Positions 1 through 7,578 are shown, counted from the stretch's first letter. The stretch: 22,131 nucleotides of DNA from Streptomyces scopuliridis RB72 (GCF_000718095.1 NZ_JOEI01000045.1:1-22131); one strand, 5' to 3'. Notes: a model not told the origin generated them from the letters alone. A program made the numbers and translations.

Positions 1-120
1 ACCCCCTGCCGGGAGGCGCACCGCACCACGACCCCCTGCCGGGAGGCGCACCGCACCACGACCCCCTGCCGGGAGGCGCACCGCACCACGACCCCCCGCC
101 GGGAGGCGCACCGCGTCCGG
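1..120. repeat. 30-bp tandem repeat, four copies, possibly continuing left of the window
   Basis: Three copies of a 30-bp unit (1-30, 31-60, 61-90) are identical. The fourth (91-120) differs at its seventh base and in its last six bases. The unit begins ACCCCCTGCCGGGAGGCGCA. Copies are head-to-tail with no spacer, so this is not a CRISPR. The array ends 5 bp before the stop codon of the minus-strand helR gene, so it would sit in that gene's 3' untranslated region. The period is a multiple of three, and a peptide repeat is possible in several frames, but no start or ribosome site is seen. The array touches the window edge, so its true copy number is unknown. Confidence 0.95.
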
Positions 121-125
121 AACCG

Positions 126-2270
126 CTACTCGGACAGCGACAACGCCTCCGGCAATTCCGCCGCATGCAGGACGATCAGGCCCGACACGGCTCGCGTCAG
201 AGCCACGTACAGCCGCCGGAGCCCCGTCCGCTCGTCCGGTTCGCCGTCGACCACCGCCGCCGGCTCGTCCAGGACCACGTAGTCGTACTCCAGGCCCTTC
301 GCGAGGGATGCCGGGACCAGCGTCAGACGGGCCTCGGCCGTCGTCTCCTCGCCCGGGGAGAGGTACGGCAGCCCCGCCACCGTCAGTGCCTCCCGCAGCG
401 CCGGGATACGGGCGTCCGCTGCGATCAGGCCCGTCGAGCCCTCGTGCGCGAGCGACTCCACGCAGGCGGCGACGACGGCCGCGTCCAGCTCGGACAGGCC
501 GGTCGAACCCGCCGGCTCCGCCGGCCCCGCTGCGATCAGGCCCGTGGAGCCTTCGTGTGACAGCGACCCCGGCGACTCCCGTACCGACGCCACCTCCGCC
601 AGCCCCGGCGCGATCGACGGCAGCAGTCTCGACGCGTACGCGATCACCTCGCGCGGCACGCGGAAGCCCGCCGTCAGTTCCTCCACCACCGCGTCGGTCT
701 TGCCCAGGTGCCGCAGCGCGTCGGTCCAGCTCGCCGTCGCCCACGGCGTCGTCCCCTGCGCCAGGTCGCCCAGGACCGTCGCCGAGCCGGTCGAGCAGCG
801 GCGGCCCACCGCGCGGTACTGCATGGGGGACAGGTCCTGCGCCTCGTCGAGGACCACGTGACCCAGTGAGTGGGTGCGGGCGATCAGGTCGCCCGCCTCG
901 TCGATCAGGACCGCGTCCGCCGCCGACCACTTCGCCGACTTCACGCTCCGCACCGGCTTCGTCCAGAGGATCGTCTTCTGCTCGTCGGGCGTGAGGACGC
1001 CCTCCGCGTGCGCCGCGAGGAACTCCGCGTCGGAGAGCAGCCGCAGCACCAGCTTCGCCGGATCGACCGGCGGCCAGATGGCCTTGACCGCCGCCTTCAC
1101 CGCCGGGTTGCGGGCCACCGCGTCCTGCACGCGGTCGTCGGGCGCCTCGCCCGCCTCCTCCATCCGTACGAGGACGGCGTGCGCGATCCGCTGTGGAAGG
1201 GCCTCGCGCGCGGCGCCGTACCGCATGTCCCGGGCGAGCAACTGCCCGACCATCTCTTCGAGTTCGTACACCGGCACCCGCCACCGCCGTGAGCCGCGTA
1301 CGACCACGACCGGCTCGGCCGGCGGCGTGACGTGGGACCGTACGGCCCGGCGCAGGACCTCCGCCATGCGGGCGTCGCCCTTGATGACGGCGGCGGGCGC
1401 GGGGTCCGTGCCGCGTACGTCCACCGAGGCGACCAGACCGTCCACCGTCGCCTGCTTCACCTCCAACTCGCCCAGCGCGGGCAGGACTTGCTCGATGTAG
1501 TGGAGGAAGGAGGCGTTCGGGCCGATGACGAGCGTGCCGGTACGGGCCAGCCGCTCGCGGTGCGCGTACAGCAGATAGGCGACCCGGTGCAGACCGACGG
1601 CGGTCTTGCCGGTGCCGGGGCCGCCCTGGACGCAGACGGTGCCGCCGAGGCCGCTCCGTACGATCTCGTCCTGCTCGGGCTGGATCGTCGCGACGATGTC
1701 GCGCATCGGGCCGACGCGCGGCCGTTCGATCTCGGCCTGGAGCAGCTTGCTGGAGCGCGCGGTCTCGGCCGGGTCGGAGAGGTGCTCGTCCTCGTACGCG
1801 GTGATGTCGCCGGCCGTGTAGCCGAAGCGCCGGCGCAGTCCGACGTCCAGCGGGTCCTTCTTGGAGGCCCGGTAGAACGGCTGGGAGGCGGGGGCGCGCC
1901 AGTCGATGACCATGGGATCGCCGTCGGCGTCGTGGACATGGCGCCGGCCGATATAGAAGCGTTCCCCCTCGGCGCCCTCGGCCGCGTCCGCGCCCACGGG
2001 GTGCAGATAGTCGAGCCGGCCGAAGAAGAGCGGGGTGTGGGAGAGATCGGCGAGCGCCTTGATGCGGTCCTCGATCTGGGCCTCCAGGACGGCGGCGTTG
2101 ACCCAGTTCGCGGTGACGTCGCGGATGTCGAGCGCCTGGACGTCCTCGCGCATGGCGCGGAGGGCGGAGCGGGAGGCGGCGAGGTGGGCACGTTCCCGCG
2201 CCAGGGGATCCGGGGGATCCAGCGGGTCGTCGGCGGGGGGCGTGGCGGGGTCAGGGGCGTGCGCGGACAC
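126..2270 (-). CDS. helR: HelR/HelD-like RNA polymerase recycling ATPase (superfamily 1 helicase fold)
   Basis: The 714-aa protein belongs to the UvrD/Rep-like HelD group, which binds RNA polymerase and uses ATP to free stalled or inhibitor-bound enzyme. In actinobacteria HelR is linked to rifamycin tolerance. Visible parts are an N-terminal charged helical region (about residues 20-75), Walker A GGPGTGKT (216-223), Walker B VVLDEAQD (472-479), GDLAQGTTPW (501-510), GFRVP (535-539), KGLEYDYVVL (658-667) and RLYVALTRA (686-694), so all SF1 motifs are intact. The GTG start at 2270 is preceded by GGAGG (2278-2282), 7 nt away. The peptide HEGSTGLIAA occurs twice (572-581 and 609-618), and the first copy looks like an insertion. 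Family assignment is strong; HelR rather than another HelD class is inferred from length and host type. Confidence 0.88.
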   Translation of the reverse strand: MSAHAPDPATPPADDPLDPPDPLARERAHLAASRSALRAMREDVQALDIRDVTANWVNAAVLEAQIEDRIKALADLSHTPLFFGRLDYLHPVGADAAEGAEGERFYIGRRHVHDADGDPMVIDWRAPASQPFYRASKKDPLDVGLRRRFGYTAGDITAYEDEHLSDPAETARSSKLLQAEIERPRVGPMRDIVATIQPEQDEIVRSGLGGTVCVQGGPGTGKTAVGLHRVAYLLYAHRERLARTGTLVIGPNASFLHYIEQVLPALGELEVKQATVDGLVASVDVRGTDPAPAAVIKGDARMAEVLRRAVRSHVTPPAEPVVVVRGSRRWRVPVYELEEMVGQLLARDMRYGAAREALPQRIAHAVLVRMEEAGEAPDDRVQDAVARNPAVKAAVKAIWPPVDPAKLVLRLLSDAEFLAAHAEGVLTPDEQKTILWTKPVRSVKSAKWSAADAVLIDEAGDLIARTHSLGHVVLDEAQDLSPMQYRAVGRRCSTGSATVLGDLAQGTTPWATASWTDALRHLGKTDAVVEELTAGFRVPREVIAYASRLLPSIAPGLAEVASVRESPGSLSHEGSTGLIAAGPAEPAGSTGLSELDAAVVAACVESLAHEGSTGLIAADARIPALREALTVAGLPYLSPGEETTAEARLTLVPASLAKGLEYDYVVLDEPAAVVDGEPDERTGLRRLYVALTRAVSGLIVLHAAELPEALSLSE

Positions 2271-2426
2271 GGTGATGCCTCCGGGGGCTTTACGCAGGCC
2301 GACGGGCCGCGCCTCGTCGGGCGACGGGCGGCGGTGGCCGTTCGGCGTGGATCACGTCATGGCGTTCGGCCGTCCGGTTTCCGTCCGGACGACGGCGCTC
2401 CGCGAGGGAGGCGGGCAAGGTGGGCG

Positions 2427-2456
2427 ATTGTAGCCAGTGGGTGACGGGCAGGCGAA
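2427..2456 (-). promoter_or_regulatory. candidate helR promoter
   Basis: Reading the minus strand, TTCGCC (2451-2456) is followed after 18 bp by TACAAT (2427-2432), a good housekeeping-type -10. Transcription would begin near 2420, giving a leader of about 150 nt before the helR GTG. Inferred from sequence only. Confidence 0.45.
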
Positions 2457-2612
2457 TGTTTTTCCGCGGGGCCGGTGCCCGGGGCCTCCGGCGGGAGCCC
2501 CCGGCGGCGGGAGCGCGTCCGTCCTGCGGGCCATCCGCCGTCTCCACCCCGTAGGGGATGCCGTTGGACCGGAGTCGTACAGGGCCTCACACGAGGCTCA
2601 AACCGCAGAGCG

Positions 2613-2641
2613 ATGACTCACACAGCGCACGTGCCCATCAT
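2613..2641 (+). promoter_or_regulatory. candidate promoter of the 65-aa gene, leaderless type
   Basis: ATGACT (2613-2618), a 17-bp spacer and CATCAT (2636-2641) are followed by only 6 nt before the ATG at 2648. No Shine-Dalgarno sequence is present, so the transcript may begin at the start codon. Confidence 0.4.
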
Positions 2642-2647
2642 GGATGT

Positions 2648-2845
2648 ATGAGCACAGCAACCTTCACCCCGGCCCATGCCCCGCACGGTTCGCCGCTCCC
2701 CGGCGCGACCGCCACGGGTTCCGTTCCCCATCACGCCCACCACCTCGGCAACGCGCTGCGCGCCGTCAAGGTCTATGTGAGCGCCGCGTTCAACGTGGCC
2801 GTCCTCGGGGAGTACGCGGAGGAGGCGGGTATCAAGCGCCGCTGA
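2648..2845 (+). CDS. small conserved protein of unknown function, 65 aa
   Basis: I chose the ATG at 2648 (protein begins MSTATFTPAHAPHG) instead of an upstream in-frame ATG at 2558. The extra 30 residues look like non-coding translation, and a plausible promoter sits just before 2648. The protein has a His/Ala/Pro-rich N-terminus with the HHAHH stretch and a conserved-looking C-terminal helix (VKVYVSAAFNVAVLGEYAEE) ending in KRR. No signal peptide, clear membrane helix or catalytic motif is visible. It resembles small hypothetical proteins common in Streptomyces, but I cannot name a function. A short-period repeat begins inside its last codons. Confidence 0.6.
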   Translation: MSTATFTPAHAPHGSPLPGATATGSVPHHAHHLGNALRAVKVYVSAAFNVAVLGEYAEEAGIKRR

Positions 2846-2936
2846 TCCGTACCGAGCGCCTGCGATCCGTAACCGAGCGCTGCGTATCCGTACCGAACGC
2901 CGCTGACGCGTATCGGGCGCCGTTGATCCGGATCGC
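2836..2936. repeat. degenerate tandem repeat, about 20-bp period, five units
   Basis: Five units of roughly GCGCCGCTGATCCGTACCGA (20-21 bp) run from 2836 to about 2936 with increasing divergence. The first unit includes the stop codon (2843-2845) of the upstream 65-aa gene. The rest fills the gap before the glycosyltransferase gene. It could be an expanded stop-codon region; no function is evident. Confidence 0.75.
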
Positions 2937-2991
2937 GCCAACCGCGCGCCGCCTCGTCCCGCCGCGCTCCTGAGTAACGCCTCTGATCCAC

Positions 2992-2997
2992 TAGGGT
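2992..2997 (+). promoter_or_regulatory. candidate -10 element TAGGGT for a leaderless glycosyltransferase mRNA
   Basis: TAGGGT lies 7 nt before the GTG start at 3005, the distance expected between a -10 box and a transcription start. No ribosome site is present. No convincing -35 was found. Confidence 0.4.
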
Positions 2998-3004
2998 CGC
3001 GGCC

Positions 3005-4219
3005 GTGACCTACCGGACCGTGACGCCCCGTTCACTCGCCGCAGTGGGCGCGCTCGCCCTGTCGCTGGCCGCACTCGCCACTCTCTGCGTCGCCCGGCGC
3101 ATCCCCATGGCCGACACACTCGTCTACCGTGCGGAAGGCGCTGCCGTCGTGGACGGCACCGACCTCTACGGGTTCACGGTCACCGAGTGGCAACTTCCCG
3201 CCACCTACCCGCCGTTCGCCGCGATCCTCTTCGTACCCACCACCTGGCTGCCCCTCGACGCCCTCAAGGTCGTCTTCGTCATCGGGAACGCCGCGCTGCT
3301 GGCGCTGCTCGTACGGCTGTCCTGGCGCTTCGCGGGGATGCCCGCCGGTCCCGTACCGCTGCTGGCCGCCGTCGCCGTGGGGCTCTGGCTCGAACCCGTC
3401 TTCCAGACCGTCCTCTTCGGACAGATCAACCTCGTACTCGTCTGCCTCGTCCTGTGGGACCTGTCGAGACCCGAGCACGCGCTCGGCAAGGGGTTCGCCC
3501 TCGGTGTCGCGGCGGGCATCAAGCTGACTCCGGCCGTCTTCATCGTGTATCTGCTGGTGACCGGGCGCGTACGGTCCGGACTGATCGCCCTGGCCTCCTT
3601 CACCGGCACGGTGCTGCTCGGGGCGCTCGTACTGCCCGAGGCGAGTGGCGAGTTCTGGACGACGCGCGTCTTCGAGACCGGCCGGGTCGGCAAGGCGTGG
3701 ATCGTCGACAACCAGTCACTGCAAGGGATGCTGGGGCGCTTCCTGCACACCCCTGAGCCGGGTGTGGTGTGGGTGGTGGCCGCCGGGCTCACAGCTGTCG
3801 CCGGGTTGTGGATCGCGCGGCGGGCCGTCGTAGGGGCCGGGCTGGAGACCTGGGGTGTGCTGGTCACGGCGCTGACGGCGCTGCTCGTGTCGCCGATCAG
3901 CTGGTCGCACCACTGGGTGTGGTGCGTACCGCTGCTGGCGGTGCTGATCGCGGAGCGCCGGTTCCGTACGGCGGCGGCGGTCGGGGTGGTCTGGACGGCG
4001 CGCAGCTTCTGGATCGTGCCGCACGCCGGCGAACTGGACCTGCGGCTGCCGTGGTGGCAGCAGGTGCCGGCCTCGCCGTACCCGCTGTTCGCGCTGGGAC
4101 TGCTGGCGTTCGCGGCGTGGCGGACGGGTCCGGGGGCGGGCAAGGGCTCCGCCCTCGTCCTTCCGGTGCAGCGCGCGGAGGCCGGTTCGGGGGTGAGTAC
4201 CACGGCGGGTACGGGGTGA
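3005..4219 (+). CDS. GT87-family polyprenyl-phosphate-dependent membrane glycosyltransferase
   Basis: The 404-aa polytopic membrane protein matches the GT87/DUF2029 family (GT-C fold, includes mycobacterial PimE). These enzymes move mannose or another sugar from a polyprenyl-phosphate donor to a lipid or glycan on the outer membrane face. Visible hallmarks are a first helix at about 11-30, an early Asp (37) in an extracellular loop, YPP (68-70), FGQINLVL (138-145), KLTPAVFIVYLL (173-184), DNQSLQGML (235-243) and SPISWSHHW (296-304). About ten hydrophobic helices are present. The GTG start is preceded by a -10-like TAGGGT and no Shine-Dalgarno. The acceptor cannot be told from the sequence. 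A GC palindrome follows the stop. Confidence 0.82.
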   Translation: MTYRTVTPRSLAAVGALALSLAALATLCVARRIPMADTLVYRAEGAAVVDGTDLYGFTVTEWQLPATYPPFAAILFVPTTWLPLDALKVVFVIGNAALLALLVRLSWRFAGMPAGPVPLLAAVAVGLWLEPVFQTVLFGQINLVLVCLVLWDLSRPEHALGKGFALGVAAGIKLTPAVFIVYLLVTGRVRSGLIALASFTGTVLLGALVLPEASGEFWTTRVFETGRVGKAWIVDNQSLQGMLGRFLHTPEPGVVWVVAAGLTAVAGLWIARRAVVGAGLETWGVLVTALTALLVSPISWSHHWVWCVPLLAVLIAERRFRTAAAVGVVWTARSFWIVPHAGELDLRLPWWQQVPASPYPLFALGLLAFAAWRTGPGAGKGSALVLPVQRAEAGSGVSTTAGTG

Positions 4220-4232
4220 GTACGGGCGCCGA

Positions 4233-4248
4233 GGCGGGGCGCCCCGCC
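4233..4248. terminator. 16-bp perfect GC palindrome, possible terminator or attenuator
   Basis: GGCGGGGCGCCCCGCC lies 13 bp after the glycosyltransferase stop and 20 bp before the next start. It lacks a U-tract. It may limit read-through into the small membrane protein gene or simply be GC-rich chance. Confidence 0.3.
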
Positions 4249-4267
4249 GCGGTGATGTCATCGGACC

Positions 4268-4609
4268 ATGCGAACGACAACCACTGTCCCCTCCTCCACT
4301 CCCGAGCAGACCGCCGACCGCGGCGCACTCCTCGCTCTCCGGCTCTGGGCGCTGGGCGGTCTCGGGCTGCTGCTGGGCGGCTACGTCGTGACGGTCGTCA
4401 TCGCCCTGACCGACGCGGTCGATCCGGCCGACGGCGTCGCAGGCGCGTACATCAGCGCGGGCTTCTGGTCCCTCCACCTGTCCGGGCTCGTCGGCCTGGC
4501 CGCCGCGGCGCTGCCGGCGGGCTCGATGCTGCGGGGCGTGCGGTGCGGGGCGGTGGTGGCGCAGTACGTACTGCTCGCGGCGGGGCCGGTGCTGGCGCTG
4601 ATGGACTGA
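4268..4609 (+). CDS. small integral membrane protein of unknown function
   Basis: The 113-aa protein has a short polar N-terminus (1-20) followed by three hydrophobic segments at about 24-46, 62-86 and 91-111, ending in LALMD. No catalytic or binding motif is seen. It lies on the same strand 48 bp after the glycosyltransferase, so co-transcription is possible, but a GC palindrome separates them. The ATG at 4268 has no clear ribosome site. TGTCAT ends 6 nt before it, which could be a weak -10 of a leaderless mRNA. Codon bias is typical of real genes here. Family unknown to me. Confidence 0.68.
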   Translation: MRTTTTVPSSTPEQTADRGALLALRLWALGGLGLLLGGYVVTVVIALTDAVDPADGVAGAYISAGFWSLHLSGLVGLAAAALPAGSMLRGVRCGAVVAQYVLLAAGPVLALMD

Positions 4610-4640
4610 GGGCCGGGGCCGGGGCCGGGGGTCGGGGGTC

Positions 4641-4655
4641 GGCTGAGTCTCAGCC
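4641..4655. terminator. short hairpin between convergent genes
   Basis: GGCTGA-GTC-TCAGCC forms a 6-bp stem with a 3-nt loop in the 47-bp gap between convergent genes ending at 4609 and 4657. It is preceded by a run of GGGGCC and GGGGGTC repeats. It may act in either direction. Confidence 0.4.
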
Positions 4656-4656
4656 C

Positions 4657-6300
4657 TCAGCTCTCGGCCAGCAGCTCGTCCGCGTCCACGATCCGGTACG
4701 CGTAGCCCTGCTCCGCCAGGAACCGCTGGCGGTGCGCCGCGAAGTCCTGGTCGATGGTGTCGCGGGCGACGACCGAGTAGAAGCGGGCCTCGTGACCGTC
4801 CGCCTTCGGACGCAGGACACGGCCCAGGCGCTGGGCCTCCTCCTGGCGGGAGCCGAACGTACCCGAGACCTGGATCGCGACCGTCGCCTCCGGCAGATCG
4901 ATCGAGAAGTTCGCGACCTTCGACACGACCAGCACCGAGATCTCGCCCTGCCGGAACGCCTCGAAGAGCTTCTCGCGCTGCGCGTTGCTGGTCTCGCCCT
5001 TGATGACGGGGGCGTCCAGATGCTCGCCCAGTTCGTCGAGCTGGTCGATGTACTGGCCGATGACGAGCGTCTGCTCGCCGCGGTGCTTGCGTACCAGCGC
5101 CTCCGTCACCTTCCGCTTCGTCGCGGTCGTCGCGCAGAAGCGGTACTTCTCCTCCGTCTCGGCCGTCGCGTACGCCAGGCGCTCGCTGTCGGTCAGATTG
5201 ACCCGTACCTCGACACAGTCCGCGGGAGCGATATAGCCCTGCGCCTCGATCTCCTTCCACGGCGCGTCGAACCGCTTCGGCCCGATGAGCGAGAAGACGT
5301 CCGACTCGCGGCCGTCCTCCCGTACGAGCGTCGCCGTCAGCCCGAGACGGCGGCGGGCCTGGAGGTCGGCGGTGAACTTGAAGACGGGCGCGGGCAGCAG
5401 ATGCACCTCGTCGTAGATGACCAGGCCCCAGTCGCGGGAGTCGAACAGCTCCAGGTGCGGATAGACGCCCTTACGGCGGGTGGTCAGCACCTGGTACGTG
5501 GCGATGGTGACCGGGCGGATCTCCTTCTTCGTACCGCTGTACTCGCCGATCTCGTCCTCGGTCAGTGACGTGCGCTTCACCAGCTCGTGCTTCCACTGGC
5601 GGGCCGAGACGGTATTGGTCACCAGAATCAGCGTCGTCGCCTTGGCCTCGGCCATCGCACCGGCCCCGACCAGGGTCTTTCCCGCGCCACAGGGCAGCAC
5701 GATCACACCTGAACCGCCGTGCCAGAACCCCTCGACGGCCTGCTTCTGGTACGGGCGCAGCGCCCAGCCGGTCTCGTCCAGCTCGATGGCGTGCGCCTCG
5801 CCGTCGACATAACCGGCGAGATCCTCGGCCGGCCAGCCCAGCTTGAGGAGCGTCTGCTTGATCTGGCCGCGCTCCGAGGGGTGGACGGCGACGGTGTCCG
5901 GGTCGATGCGGTTGCCGACCAGCGGCTGGACCTTCTTGGAACGGAGGATCTCCTCCAGCACGGGACGGTCCGTGGAGGTCAGGACGAGACCGTGGGAGGG
6001 GTGCTTGGAGAGGGTGAGCCGGCCGTAACGGGCCATCGTCTCGGCGACATCGACGAGCAGCGCGTGCGGCACGGGATACCGGGAGTACTCCACGAGCGCG
6101 TCGACCACCTGCTCGGCGTCATGCCCGGCGGCGCGGGCGTTCCACAGCCCGAGCGGGGTCAGCCGGTAGGTATGGATGTGCTCGGGCGCGCGCTCCAGCT
6201 CGGCGAACGGCGCGATGGCGCGGCGGCAGGCGTCGGCCTGCTCGTGGTCGACTTCGAGCAACAAGGTCTTGTCGCTCTGGACGATGAGGGGTCCGTTCAC
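4657..6300 (-). CDS. DNA repair helicase XPB (bacterial ERCC3-like, superfamily 2)
   Basis: The 547-aa protein is a bacterial XPB, an ATP-dependent 3'-5' helicase of nucleotide excision repair type. Residues 65-160 form the XPB N-terminal domain. Helicase motifs are Walker A CGAGKT (204-209), DEVH (297-300), LTATLVREDG (321-330) with the XPB-specific RED triplet (327-329), and QRLGRVLRP (490-498). Length equals the usual bacterial family size. I set the start at the GTG at 6300 (MNGPLIVQ), with GAAAGG 9 nt upstream (6310-6315). An open frame continues far upstream, but that part is shadow of the opposite VanZ gene. Genome neighbours include a second protein with the same N-terminal-type domain (7579-10131), suggesting a functional link. 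Confidence 0.93.
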   Translation of the reverse strand: MNGPLIVQSDKTLLLEVDHEQADACRRAIAPFAELERAPEHIHTYRLTPLGLWNARAAGHDAEQVVDALVEYSRYPVPHALLVDVAETMARYGRLTLSKHPSHGLVLTSTDRPVLEEILRSKKVQPLVGNRIDPDTVAVHPSERGQIKQTLLKLGWPAEDLAGYVDGEAHAIELDETGWALRPYQKQAVEGFWHGGSGVIVLPCGAGKTLVGAGAMAEAKATTLILVTNTVSARQWKHELVKRTSLTEDEIGEYSGTKKEIRPVTIATYQVLTTRRKGVYPHLELFDSRDWGLVIYDEVHLLPAPVFKFTADLQARRRLGLTATLVREDGRESDVFSLIGPKRFDAPWKEIEAQGYIAPADCVEVRVNLTDSERLAYATAETEEKYRFCATTATKRKVTEALVRKHRGEQTLVIGQYIDQLDELGEHLDAPVIKGETSNAQREKLFEAFRQGEISVLVVSKVANFSIDLPEATVAIQVSGTFGSRQEEAQRLGRVLRPKADGHEARFYSVVARDTIDQDFAAHRQRFLAEQGYAYRIVDADELLAES

Positions 6301-6330
6301 GCGCGGCTGCCTTTCGGGATGGCTCTGCAC

Positions 6331-6360
6331 GGCCAAATGACCAGTGGCCAAATGACCAGT
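6331..6360. repeat. two adjacent perfect 15-bp direct repeats upstream of the XPB gene
   Basis: GGCCAAATGACCAGT occurs twice in immediate tandem (6331-6345, 6346-6360), in the 147-bp divergent region between the XPB and VanZ genes and 31 bp upstream of the XPB start. It is notably AT-richer than its surroundings. It could be an operator with two sites on the same face of the helix; this is inference. Confidence 0.85.
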
Positions 6361-6447
6361 GTCGCGCATCTTCGGCGGATCGGGGGCGGGGGGCGCGGAT
6401 CCGGGGCGGGGCCGCGTATTCGTGGCGGGCGGGGGCATCTGGGGTCT

Positions 6448-7185
6448 ATGACCGCGGAGACGGAAAGGCCCAAGCCGGCGAAGGCTGTCGCAGGGGGTAC
6501 CTCGTGGGGGCGTGCGGGGCGTGCGGGGCGTGCGAGGCGCGCGGCGTTGCGGATTCTCATCATGACGGTGGCGCTGGTCGCCCTGACGGGGTTCGCGGCG
6601 GTGCTGGCCGAACTGACGCTGACGCCGTCCCCCGCGTCGGAGGACATCGCGGGGGCGAATCTCAGTCCGGGGCACTCGCTGAGGCAGTACGCGGAGGACT
6701 ACACGTTCCTCGCGGCGTGCAAGCAGATCGGCGGCAATCTGCTGATGGGGGCGCCTTTCGGGCTGATCCTTCCGGTGCTGGTGCCGCGCAGGCTGCGGAT
6801 GGTGCGGGTGGTGACGCTGACGGTGGTGGTGATGGTGCTGGTGGAGCTGGCGCAGGGGGCGGTGGTGCGGGGGCGGGCGTTTGATGTGGATGACGTGATT
6901 TTGAACACGGGGGGTGCGGTGATCGCGTATGTGGTGGTGGGGAGGGTGATTGGGCGGCGGTTCCACGCGTTGGGCGAGGGGGGCGCGAGGGGCGCGGCGG
7001 GCGCGCCGGGTGCGGGTGCGGGTGCGTCCGCCGGGCGGAAGTCGGCGGCGAGGCGGCGGCCGAAGGGTAAGCCGAGGGCGGCTGCGGCGAAGGCCGGCAC
7101 GAAGGCTCGGGCCAAGGCGAAGCGGTCCGGCTCGGCGCCTGCCGGGTCTTGGCGTGCGCGGCTTGGCAGGCTTGGGCGGCGCTGA
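6448..7185 (+). CDS. VanZ-family membrane protein with long basic C-terminal tail
   Basis: The 245-aa protein has a basic N-terminus (1-33), a first membrane helix at about 34-56, helices near 95-112, 118-138 and 150-168, and VanZ hallmarks NLLMGAPFGLILP (97-109), VELAQ (132-136) and FDVDDVILNTGGA (145-157). VanZ proteins are linked to teicoplanin resistance in enterococci, but most family members have no known role. Residues 172-245 are an unusual Ala/Gly/Lys/Arg-rich tail resembling a histone H1-like tail, probably cytoplasmic. I chose the ATG at 6448; the frame stays open upstream, but that part is antisense to XPB. Third-position GC is less uniform than in neighbours. Function is uncertain. 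Confidence 0.82.
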   Translation: MTAETERPKPAKAVAGGTSWGRAGRAGRARRAALRILIMTVALVALTGFAAVLAELTLTPSPASEDIAGANLSPGHSLRQYAEDYTFLAACKQIGGNLLMGAPFGLILPVLVPRRLRMVRVVTLTVVVMVLVELAQGAVVRGRAFDVDDVILNTGGAVIAYVVVGRVIGRRFHALGEGGARGAAGAPGAGAGASAGRKSAARRRPKGKPRAAAAKAGTKARAKAKRSGSAPAGSWRARLGRLGRR

Positions 7186-7578
7186 GGGGGTGCGGGTTCC
7201 GGGGTGCGGTCGCGTGCGTTGTGGTGCCGGGGGCCGGGGTCTCCGGAGGTACATGTCCGGACGGCATGATTTACGGCGCGTACCGGGCCACAGTCAGGAC
7301 ACGGGCGTCCGCGCGCCACACATCACGCTTCAGTGTCCGGACACGCACCTCCTCCGACCTCGGCCCCCTCCCGCCGGTGGTCGCCCGCGCCTGCCGCCCC
7401 GGGGCCTGTGGGTGGGGCGCCTGTCGTATCGATGACCACGGGGAGTGTCCCGGGCCCTCGCAGACACTGACCCAGCCGCCCGTGGAGACCCTTCGCTGCG
7501 ACTGCCCATGACGAAGTGTCCGGTGCCCCTGACGTTCTGGGTGCGGTCTTTCCGGCGGCGAACCGTGCCCTCAAAAAG
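7186..7578. other. 393-bp gap between convergent genes
   Basis: No gene is supported. Short open frames on both strands lack ribosome sites. The main content is the inverted-repeat element at 7254-7344, which has a second copy at the right end of the window. The rest (7345-7578) shows no structure I could identify. Confidence 0.6.
7254..7344. repeat. dispersed imperfect inverted-repeat element, copy 1
   Basis: Left arm 7254-7280 (includes GACGGCATGATTTACGGCGC) and right arm 7311-7341 are imperfect reverse complements around a 30-nt centre. The right end contains the perfect palindrome GTGTCCGGACAC (7333-7344). The segment 7261-7336 aligns without gaps to the copy at 22044-22119. The stem includes GTCCGGAC, TGAT and GGCGCG pairings. 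It lies 68 bp after the VanZ gene. Possible roles are terminator, structured RNA or MITE-like element. Confidence 0.8.

Larger units (their letters stand above)
2283..2647. other. divergent intergenic region between helR and the small-protein gene
   Basis: About 365 bp with no convincing gene. It holds the candidate helR promoter, a small inverted repeat GTCCGG/CCGGAC with a 7-nt loop (2372-2390), and a segment GGGGCTTTACGCAGGCC (2284-2300) just upstream of the helR ribosome site. That segment partly resembles the 19-bp rifamycin-associated element found before rifamycin-resistance genes. Short open frames here lack codon bias and ribosome sites. Confidence 0.5.

Noticed and set aside
1..120. 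CRISPR array
   Set aside because: The units are contiguous identical copies with no variable spacers, and no cas gene is nearby.
3769..5568. Long plus-strand open frame (599 codons)
   Set aside because: It runs across the glycosyltransferase and antisense to XPB and is Arg/Gly/Ala-rich shadow translation typical of high-GC DNA.
6301..7254. N-terminal extension of the XPB gene
   Set aside because: The upstream open frame is antisense to the VanZ gene, and a GTG with a ribosome site at 6300 gives the normal XPB length.
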